Of a stretch of 11,798 nucleotides of DNA, positions 6,891 to 11,798 are shown piece after piece. Source of the stretch: an uncultured Ruminococcus sp. (GTDB lineage: Bacteria > Bacillota > Clostridia > Oscillospirales > Ruminococcaceae). The stretch is taken from positions 1-11,798 of the forward strand of contig CAMWGS010000040.1 of NCBI GenBank assembly GCA_947173865.1, written 5' to 3'. The notes beneath the pieces are model-generated. The model was not told the origin of the DNA and ran no database searches. It worked only from the letters and a program-made list of their open reading frames with translations. The position numbers and the translations under genes were made by a program. Numbering within the stretch: position 1 is the first letter of the stretch; the number at the start of each line of letters is the position of its first letter.

Positions 6891-7576
6891 ATGAGAAAAT
6901 TCTGGGGTTTTTATAAAAATGAATCATTTAATGTTGGTTGCACTGGAGGAACAGTTTACATATATGACAGAAACGGAAAAGAATTAAAGAAATTCAAAGA
7001 TTTCCCTTATGCTTATAAAGCAACTTTTATGCCGGATAATGATATTATTGCAGTAAAATCTATAGCGGGTTACATTGGTTTTTATAACTTGGACAGTCTG
7101 TCACTTATAAAAAAACATAAAGTTACCAACAGAGGAGCACAAGATGAGGGATTTGTGTTTTCAGCAAACGGAAAATTCTTTTATAATATTGAAAAGCCTG
7201 TCTTCAGTACGGCTACACAACTTGGAATATACGAAACCGGTTCTTTTACTAAAATTAATACATTATTTGCAGATGACAAAAAAATGGTATTAAAACATCT
7301 GGAAATTGATAAAAAACAGGATGCTGTTATGTTTTGGGTTTTATGCGTAGCGAAAACAGTGGAGTATTTGATTATGGATTTGTTGCAATTTTTGACGAAG
7401 AAAAACTTATAATTGACAATATTCGCAAGGTTGACAAAGGCTACGGTTATCTTTATGCCTATAAAAGTTGGGAACTTATGGGATTTACTGATAAAGCACT
7501 TGAATGGAACTATTCTCTTAAAGAACTTGATAAAATCCCTCCGATTACTATTAAAGAGATTTTTGATAGAATTTAA
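6891..7576 (+). pseudogene. decayed gene 2: beta-propeller-like protein, one frameshift
   Basis: GGAGG (6881-6885) precedes an ATG at 6891. The protein starts MRKFWGFYKNESFNVGC, and the first frame is good to about residue 146 (HLEIDKKQDAV). The sense then moves to another frame, reading YVLGFMRSENSGVFDYGFVA onward to TAA at 7574. One base lost in GTTTAT near 7327-7329 explains it; adding it back gives 687 nt, or 228 residues. Repeated segments such as VYIYDRNGKELKKFKD, GYIGFYNLDSLSLIKK and QLGIYETGSFTKIN look like blades of a WD40/YncE-like propeller, so a binding rather than catalytic role is likely. The unrepaired 173-residue product would lack its C-terminal quarter. It could still be expressed as a fragment. 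Confidence 0.75.
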
Positions 7577-7590
7577 AGGAGGCGATATAA

Positions 7591-7939
7591 ATGAATACCA
7601 AAAAATTCATGTTTACTTTTCTTGATGCAATCATTGTAATAGTTGCGTGTTACTGGTGTTTCTGGCTGGTGTTCTATTTTTCGGCAACTATTGACGGTGC
7701 AATATTCATTAATAACGCTTATGCATTGTTTGAAAGAAATTATCTTGTACCTGCTCAAAGTTTTGGTATACCTGTTATATTTACAATACTTTCAGTCTTT
7801 TTTTACCGTAAGATGCGTGAAAAGAAACTCATCGGAAAAAAATTATATCATACTTGTCCTGTTCAATATAATACCACTTTGGATAATCAGCGTTTTTCAA
7901 ATTATAAATCTGATTGATTATTGTAATGTGATATATTGA
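7591..7939 (+). pseudogene. decayed gene 3: small membrane protein, frameshift in an A7 run
   Basis: An almost perfect ribosome site (AAAGGAGG, 7575-7582) precedes the ATG at 7591. The first frame encodes two hydrophobic segments (about residues 9-31 and 57-72), then a basic loop RKMREKKLIGK. After the run of seven A (7836-7842) the frame as written becomes polar and ends at 7917. One frame over, it is strongly hydrophobic (IILVLFNIIPLWIISVFQII) and ends with TGA at 7937. Six A instead of seven gives 348 nt and a 115-residue protein with three membrane helices. The family is unknown. As written, a 108-residue protein with two helices would be made unless slippage at the A run restores the frame. 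Confidence 0.65.
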
Positions 7940-7947
7940 AAAATAAA

Positions 7948-7978
7948 AAAACCGCACAACTTAAAGCTGTGCGGTTTT
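7948..7978. terminator. bidirectional intrinsic terminator
   Basis: An 11-bp perfect stem, AAAACCGCACA (7948-7958) with TGTGCGGTTTT (7968-7978), encloses a 9-nt loop. T-rich tracts follow on both sides: TTTTGTTTT on the plus strand and TTTTTTTATTTTT on the minus strand. It ends the plus-strand run of decayed genes and the minus-strand nadE, whose stop is 4 nt away. Confidence 0.92.
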
Positions 7979-7981
7979 GTT

Positions 7982-8722
7982 TTACTGTCTGTATGTCGGC
8001 ATAAGCTGTAATTTATGAAGATTATTTTTGTGCATACGGTCTATTTTTTCCTTAAGTTCAGGCTTATCGGAGAGGTCTGTAATACCTCTTATATAGGTAT
8101 CAAGTTCGGCATAGGTAAAGCCTAAATTTTCCTCGTCGGTTTTTCCGCATAGTCCGTCAATGGGGACTTTGTGTACAAGTTCATAAGGAAGTCCCAGCTC
8201 GTCGCCTATTTGGAGAATTTCAGTAACCGTGAAGTCAGAAAGTGGAGAAAAGTCCCCTGCTGCGTCACCGAACTTTGTGGAATAGCCCACCCAGTCCTCA
8301 GAAAGATTACAGGTATTCACAACACGACCGCCGACCGTTGCCGCAACCGCATAAAGAGTAGTCATTCTGATACGTGCGGGAGTGTTTACAATTGCCTGAC
8401 CTGACGGCTCAATATGATTTTTTATTTCGGTCATGAAAGATTTTACAGTCTCACCGATATTGATTATATAGTGCTGAATATCGAGAGTTTTAACAAGAAG
8501 TTTGCTGAATTCTATGTCAGCCTGCTCACCCTGTGGCATAAGTACACCAATAACTCTGTCTTTGCCCAGTGCTTTCACGCAGAGTGCCGCCGCAACCGAA
8601 CTGTCCTTACCGCCTGAAATTCCAACAACTGCCTTAGTTGTGAGAGAAGCGTTTTCTTCAAAATAATTTTTAATCCACGCAGTAATTTTTTCAACTGCCT
8701 GTTTAGCGTCAAAGTTTCCCAT
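7982..8722 (-). CDS. nadE: NH3-dependent NAD+ synthetase NadE
   Basis: A 246-residue ATP-pyrophosphatase-fold enzyme that amidates nicotinate adenine dinucleotide to NAD+, the last step of NAD synthesis. The PP-loop GISGGKDSS is at 34-42. A nucleotide-binding helix is at 116-126 (ARIRMTTLYAV). NLSEDWVGYSTKFGDAAGDF (139-158) is the characteristic segment, and KVPIDGLCGKTDEENLGFTY (185-204) contacts the substrate. The length excludes an N-terminal glutaminase domain, so free ammonia is the expected amide donor. GGAGGTA lies 7 nt before the ATG. It ends the NAD operon 55 nt after the NAMPT-like gene, but also has its own strong promoter, which would allow constant supply apart from the salvage genes. 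Confidence 0.93.
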   Translation of the reverse strand: MGNFDAKQAVEKITAWIKNYFEENASLTTKAVVGISGGKDSSVAAALCVKALGKDRVIGVLMPQGEQADIEFSKLLVKTLDIQHYIINIGETVKSFMTEIKNHIEPSGQAIVNTPARIRMTTLYAVAATVGGRVVNTCNLSEDWVGYSTKFGDAAGDFSPLSDFTVTEILQIGDELGLPYELVHKVPIDGLCGKTDEENLGFTYAELDTYIRGITDLSDKPELKEKIDRMHKNNLHKLQLMPTYRQ

Positions 8723-8746
8723 AGCAGATTACCTCCGTTTTTTTCT

Positions 8747-8776
8747 ATTATAGTATAATTTATGTGCTTTTGTCAA
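8747..8776 (-). promoter_or_regulatory. nadE promoter
   Basis: On the minus strand a perfect TTGACA (8771-8776) and a perfect TATAAT (8747-8752) are separated by 18 nt, about 25 nt before the nadE start. The -35 begins 1 nt after the NAMPT-like stop codon (8778-8780). Confidence 0.85.
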
Positions 8777-8777
8777 G

Positions 8778-10250
8778 TCAGAAATTTCCGTTGTTAAGAG
8801 TCTGACGTATTTCGTTGAGAGTATATTCCTTTAAAAGCTTACCGTTCCTGAAAACAGGTTCAAGAAGATTTCCGTCAGGGATATTGCTTGCCGTGAAATT
8901 ATCCTCATACTGTAAAGTTCCGTTTTCGTCACGGTAAACGTAGCAAAGACCTTTCTGACTTTTCTTGAAACCACTGTCCTTAGGATTCTTGAAAACGGGA
9001 TATTCCCTGCCGTCGATTTCCGCATAACAAGCCTTTATAGCACAACCAAATGTATCTCTTGTGAAAGGTTTCAATATGCCGTCCTCCTCTATGCAGTGCA
9101 TGGAGAAAGAACCCACACCCAAAGCAACATTTGAACACGCAAAGCCGTTTTTCATAAGTATTTCGTAAATTTCTTCACAACGCTGTACCGTTATACTGTC
9201 GCCGTAAATAGCTTTTACGTGTGGGTCAAGAACTTTGTAGCCCTTACTGTTTACAGTACCGCCGAACTGTTCCCACAGCCTGAAAACCGTCTTTGTTACT
9301 ACTTCAACGCAGTCACCCGAATCTCCTCGCATAAGCATACAGCCATTGTGGTTCATAATTTCGTCGTGAAGCTGAGGAAGTATATTGTCAATAACGTTCC
9401 AGTAATCATAAGAATCAAGCACAGCCGAAAAACTTGTATTCGGATAAAGTTCGGTGAGTAACTTTCTGAGGAAAGTTATTTCATCGCCGTCACAGGCATA
9501 ATTTGAACACATAACAAAATGTTCCGTACTTACCGCACCAAATACCACAGATTCCTTTTCACAGTTACAGCCAAACATATTTTCAAGATAAGGAATTGCT
9601 GGAACTGTTGCCGTATTCTCAAACGACAAACACCAGCCTGCCACAGCTTTCAGTGCAGCTTCAAAACACGTATCTCCTCTGAAATCAAACGAACCCAGAG
9701 CTTTTGAACGGCTTATATTGTCATCACAAGTCAGATTATAGTATTTATTTACTATTTCACGGTAAGTCGCACCTACTGTTGCGGTAATCTGCGGATACCA
9801 TATCTCCGCACTTATCAGACTTTCAAGAGCCTGCGGAAGCCATGCAAAATCTTCATGTGTATTGCTTATACTGAACATCGGAACGTGTACCGGTATTTTT
9901 TCGCCCTCAGGCAATGCGGTAATCTCAACAGGCAGATAACCCAGTCTGTGAAGTTTACGGATTTTTTCGGAATTATATACGCCTTTTCCCAAAGATGCAT
10001 CAAGTACACGCTCAAACTCCCCGACCACTTCATTTTCGGGACGTTCAAAAAAGTTCTTATTAAAAAATTCTATGAGATAGGTTTTTATAAACATCTGCAA
10101 ACCAAAGTTAACAACACTGTCCCAGCGTTTAACACGGCTCATACGTGGGGTATAGTATGACATGGATTTAGTCATTTTCGGGTTAATCATATCGCTGTGT
10201 ACGGTTTTGTAAAAGTCACACATCAGCATAGGGTTTATATAATCGTACAA
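8778..10250 (-). CDS. nicotinamide phosphoribosyltransferase family protein (NAMPT/NadV-like)
   Basis: A 490-residue homologue of NAMPT/NadV, co-linear with the 491-residue human enzyme. Matching landmarks are NPMLMCDFYKTVHSD (6-20), GYLPVEITALPEG (104-116), WYPQITATV (151-159) and FDFRGD (188-193). STEHF follows at 241-245 with H244 at the phospho-histidine position (human H247), then SDSYD-like LDSYDYWNV (278-286), RGDSGD (308-313), NSKGYKVL, YGDSITV (349-355) and FTRD (396-399). NAMPT makes NMN from nicotinamide and PRPP. Human Asp219, which recognises the amide, aligns with A214 here, so nicotinate or another base is possible. The start is TTG at 10250 with AAGGAG 9 nt upstream; the next ATG is 21 nt further in and has no ribosome site. 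It follows the Prs-like gene by 24 nt. An NARP1-type Namat role cannot be excluded. Confidence 0.87.
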   Translation of the reverse strand: MYDYINPMLMCDFYKTVHSDMINPKMTKSMSYYTPRMSRVKRWDSVVNFGLQMFIKTYLIEFFNKNFFERPENEVVGEFERVLDASLGKGVYNSEKIRKLHRLGYLPVEITALPEGEKIPVHVPMFSISNTHEDFAWLPQALESLISAEIWYPQITATVGATYREIVNKYYNLTCDDNISRSKALGSFDFRGDTCFEAALKAVAGWCLSFENTATVPAIPYLENMFGCNCEKESVVFGAVSTEHFVMCSNYACDGDEITFLRKLLTELYPNTSFSAVLDSYDYWNVIDNILPQLHDEIMNHNGCMLMRGDSGDCVEVVTKTVFRLWEQFGGTVNSKGYKVLDPHVKAIYGDSITVQRCEEIYEILMKNGFACSNVALGVGSFSMHCIEEDGILKPFTRDTFGCAIKACYAEIDGREYPVFKNPKDSGFKKSQKGLCYVYRDENGTLQYEDNFTASNIPDGNLLEPVFRNGKLLKEYTLNEIRQTLNNGNF

Positions 10251-10259
10251 AAGTAATCA

Positions 10260-10265
10260 CTCCTT
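10260..10265 (-). promoter_or_regulatory. ribosome site that fixes a TTG start
   Basis: AAGGAG on the minus strand lies 9 nt before TTG at 10248-10250. No ATG or GTG is at a usable distance, so the NAMPT-like protein is read from TTG. Confidence 0.7.
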
Positions 10266-10274
10266 ATATTATAA

Positions 10275-11090
10275 TCAGAAACAGTCAAAGACAGTCATTT
10301 TACTGTCGGGTTCAGTATCAAAAAGAGAATTTGTAGTGTATATATGCTTTATCAAATCACCCTTAAGAAGTTCACCTCTTTTTATAGATTCCTCACAGTG
10401 TGTAAAATATACATATATATCACCACAGCCAAGCTCCCTTAGCTTTTTTGCGGAATAGTAAACCGTTCCGCCCAAAGAGCATATATCGTCAATTATCAGG
10501 ACATTACGGTTTTCGGGAGATTCACCGAAAACATCAAGCCCGAGAATTTTTCCGTCAATCCAGTTACGCTTTTTTATTCCGAAACCGATATGCCGAAAAT
10601 CCTTGAACATAGAAGAATAACGTTTACAGCTTCCTTCATCGGGAAAAAATACATAATCATTTTTCCTGTCGATTCCCGAAAGTTCAACAGCAGAATTTAT
10701 ATATTTTTCGGGAGAAAGATTTTCACAGCAGTCAAGCAGTGCAGGTGATACGGGTGAATGTGCATCAAGAACAGTTACTTTATTGAAACCGAGAAAGTTT
10801 ATAATCTTACAGAAGTATTTCAGTGTAAAAACTTCGCTTTTGTCATAAACTCTGTCCATACGTGCGTTATGCAGATAAGGAATATATAAATTTATGGGAT
10901 TGCTGTAATGCTCCTTGAGATTTTCAGTTATATAAATCAAAAGAGTCAAATCATCGAAAGAATTCATGTACTCTATTTCAATCGGCGAGTTGTCCGTTAC
11001 ATGAATTTCGGGAATATCTATTTTCCAAGCCCCGTCCGGAAAACGCTGTGATTTCGGAAAATAGGTCTCCTTATATTTTATACAAATCAT
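10275..11090 (-). CDS. short divergent ribose-phosphate pyrophosphokinase (Prs-like)
   Basis: A 271-residue PRPP-synthetase homologue, shorter than the usual 310 or so. It keeps RFPDGAWKI (16-24, cf. FSDGE), YIPYLHNARMDRV (69-81, cf. PY..ARQDR), VLDAHSP (107-113, the DxHS metal/ATP site), a PDEG...KRY segment (150-158), and the PRPP loop IIDDICSLGGTV (199-210). Canonical enzymes transfer pyrophosphate from ATP to ribose 5-phosphate. The 'EVFTLKYF...INFLGFNKV' segment resembles, from memory, Prs proteins encoded beside NAMPT genes in phages. In the phage NARP1 pathway such an enzyme (Adps) acts on ADP-ribose instead. ATG at 11090 is chosen because GAGGAG lies 8 nt upstream; a GTG at 11099 overlaps that site. 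It sits 5 nt after the hydrolase gene. Confidence 0.82.
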   Translation of the reverse strand: MICIKYKETYFPKSQRFPDGAWKIDIPEIHVTDNSPIEIEYMNSFDDLTLLIYITENLKEHYSNPINLYIPYLHNARMDRVYDKSEVFTLKYFCKIINFLGFNKVTVLDAHSPVSPALLDCCENLSPEKYINSAVELSGIDRKNDYVFFPDEGSCKRYSSMFKDFRHIGFGIKKRNWIDGKILGLDVFGESPENRNVLIIDDICSLGGTVYYSAKKLRELGCGDIYVYFTHCEESIKRGELLKGDLIKHIYTTNSLFDTEPDSKMTVFDCF

Positions 11091-11095
11091 AATTT

Positions 11096-11623
11096 TCACT
11101 CCTCAACAATAATCTGACAAGCTCTCATAGCATCAAGAGCTGTTCTGTGGCTTTCAGGCGTAACTCCTGCACAACATTCCGCAATAACTCTTACAGGCAC
11201 TTCGGGAAATGCTGATTTTATAATCATTGCGTTTGAAATCACACATATATCAGTACATACGCCCATAATTTGAATTTCTTCAATTTTTTCATCACGTCCC
11301 ACTACAAAAGGCAGGTCAACCGCACCGAAAGTTATTTTTTCAAGCCTTATAAATTCACCAAGTACTTTATCAATCTCAGGGACAAGCTTCCAGCCGTCCG
11401 TACCTCTTATACAATGCGGAACAGGTAAATATTTACCCTCCTGAGTATTCATGTAATTTTCGTCATGGGTATCAAGCGTAGCGATTATTTTTCCGTCGGA
11501 TTCTGTCTCACGGAACTTTCTTATATATTCCGTTACGTTTTTCACAACGGAAGCCGTTTCAGGATTACCAAGAATACCTGTTGTGAAGTCGTTCTGCATA
11601 TCAATAACTATTAAAACTTTCAT
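11096..11623 (-). CDS. nicotinamidase-like cysteine hydrolase (isochorismatase superfamily)
   Basis: A 175-residue hydrolase with the nicotinamidase layout. Catalytic D8 is in VIDMQNDF. D51 and H53 are in DTHD, and H70 is in PHCIRGTDGW, giving the metal site D-H-H. K96 is the likely catalytic lysine, and C127 in GVCTDICV is the nucleophile, preceded by the cis-peptide motif. PncA converts nicotinamide to nicotinate and ammonia. The metal-binding triad argues for nicotinamidase over plain isochorismatase, but substrate specificity is inferred from the motif and from the NAD neighbours. The ATG at 11621-11623 has AAAGGTGG 8 nt upstream. A longer in-frame reading to 11794 overlaps the NUDIX gene out of frame and is rejected. 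It starts 13 nt after the NUDIX stop. Confidence 0.87.
   Translation of the reverse strand: MKVLIVIDMQNDFTTGILGNPETASVVKNVTEYIRKFRETESDGKIIATLDTHDENYMNTQEGKYLPVPHCIRGTDGWKLVPEIDKVLGEFIRLEKITFGAVDLPFVVGRDEKIEEIQIMGVCTDICVISNAMIIKSAFPEVPVRVIAECCAGVTPESHRTALDAMRACQIIVEE
11099..11104 (-). promoter_or_regulatory. ribosome site deciding the Prs-like start
   Basis: GAGGAG on the minus strand is 8 nt before ATG 11088-11090. The in-frame GTG at 11097-11099 begins on the last base of this site, so it cannot be the start served by it. Confidence 0.75.
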
Positions 11624-11636
11624 ATAAAAACCACCT

Positions 11637-11798
11637 TTATAATTTTTCGTAAAGTTTAGAGGTTCTGTGTGCCTTTCTCTCATCATAAAATTCTGTTTCA
11701 CGGATTTTTGAGGACATTTTTTTTCGGAAATTCTGCGGAGAAGTCTTTTTGCCCGTAATAATTTCGTAAGGCTGTTGCAGGTCTGAAATAGCAAAAAG
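11637..11798 (-). CDS. C-terminus of an NrtR-like NUDIX/winged-helix protein (partial)
   Basis: The last 53 codons of a gene entering from the right edge are open, ending in TAA at 11637-11639. The protein starts at LFAISDLQQPYEIITGKK and continues through PQNFRKKM to RKAHRTSKLYEKL. This matches the pattern of the C-terminal winged helix of NUDIX-type regulators such as NrtR: 'L...YE.ilGr...RNFRRK......', then a short turn and 'r.a.LYrf'. NrtR proteins bind ADP-ribose with a catalytically weak or inactive NUDIX domain and control NAD salvage genes. An NrtR-like protein first in an operon with nicotinamidase, Prs, NAMPT and NadE homologues fits that role. The NUDIX box itself lies outside the window, so an active ADP-ribose hydrolase remains possible. 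Confidence 0.65.
   Translation of the reverse strand, partial: LFAISDLQQPYEIITGKKTSPQNFRKKMSSKIRETEFYDERKAHRTSKLYEKL

Noticed and set aside
11624..11794. A 57-residue N-terminal extension of the nicotinamidase-like protein
   Set aside because: The family starts at MKVLIVIDMQ, a strong ribosome site precedes that ATG, and the extension lies out of frame over a better-supported NUDIX C-terminus.
1..11798. CRISPR array, tRNA, rRNA, riboswitch or insertion sequence
   Set aside because: No regularly spaced repeats, cloverleaf, conserved riboswitch core or transposase-like protein was found on reading both strands.

Overview
The window looks like chromosomal DNA of a low-GC Gram-positive bacterium, most likely a Clostridia/Oscillospiraceae member of the Ruminococcus kind. 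The support is AT-rich DNA, strong AGGAGG-type ribosome sites, sigma-A-like promoters, a lipobox protein, the MEP-pathway kinase IspE and an ACT-domain/PFL-family pair. The genus is an inference. TGA is used as a normal stop. No tRNA, rRNA, CRISPR array or transposase gene was found.

Layout. (1) Positions 1-535, minus strand: an AT-rich accessory segment with a small HNH nuclease gene that overlaps a second gene running off the left edge. It is preceded by a 13-bp perfect inverted repeat, and resembles the end of a defence-type cassette. (2) 542-2189, minus: an ACT-domain protein (UPF0237) followed by a PFL-family protein (UPF0210), with a clear promoter at 2224-2252. (3) 2291-6381, plus, back-to-back with (2): a PHP-family (HisJ-like) phosphatase, an Lrp/AsnC regulator, a class I/II aminotransferase, IspE and a lipoprotein. 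They are tightly spaced or overlapping and probably one transcription unit. (4) 6399-7939, plus: three small genes with good ribosome sites, all broken (one TGA in place of Trp and four single-base frameshifts). Each becomes a clean reading frame when repaired. The run ends at a bidirectional terminator (7948-7978). (5) 7982-11798, minus: an NAD-metabolism operon. In transcription order it holds the C-terminus of an NrtR-like NUDIX/winged-helix protein (11637-11798), a nicotinamidase-like hydrolase, a short divergent PRPP-synthetase homologue, a NAMPT/NadV-type phosphoribosyltransferase and NH3-dependent NAD synthetase NadE. NadE also has its own promoter.

How the genes fit together. The right half is the most interesting part. 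The hydrolase could make nicotinate from nicotinamide, the Prs-like enzyme could supply a pyrophosphorylated acceptor, the NAMPT-like enzyme could join base and acceptor, and NadE could complete NAD+. Two features leave the chemistry open. The NAMPT homologue has Ala where animal NAMPT has the amide-recognising Asp219. The Prs homologue is short and resembles those paired with NAMPT genes in phages, where a similar pair (NARP1) rebuilds NAD+ from ADP-ribose. The left half (Lrp regulator, aminotransferase, IspE) is ordinary housekeeping, with a gene order recalling the alaR-alaT pair of Bacillus.
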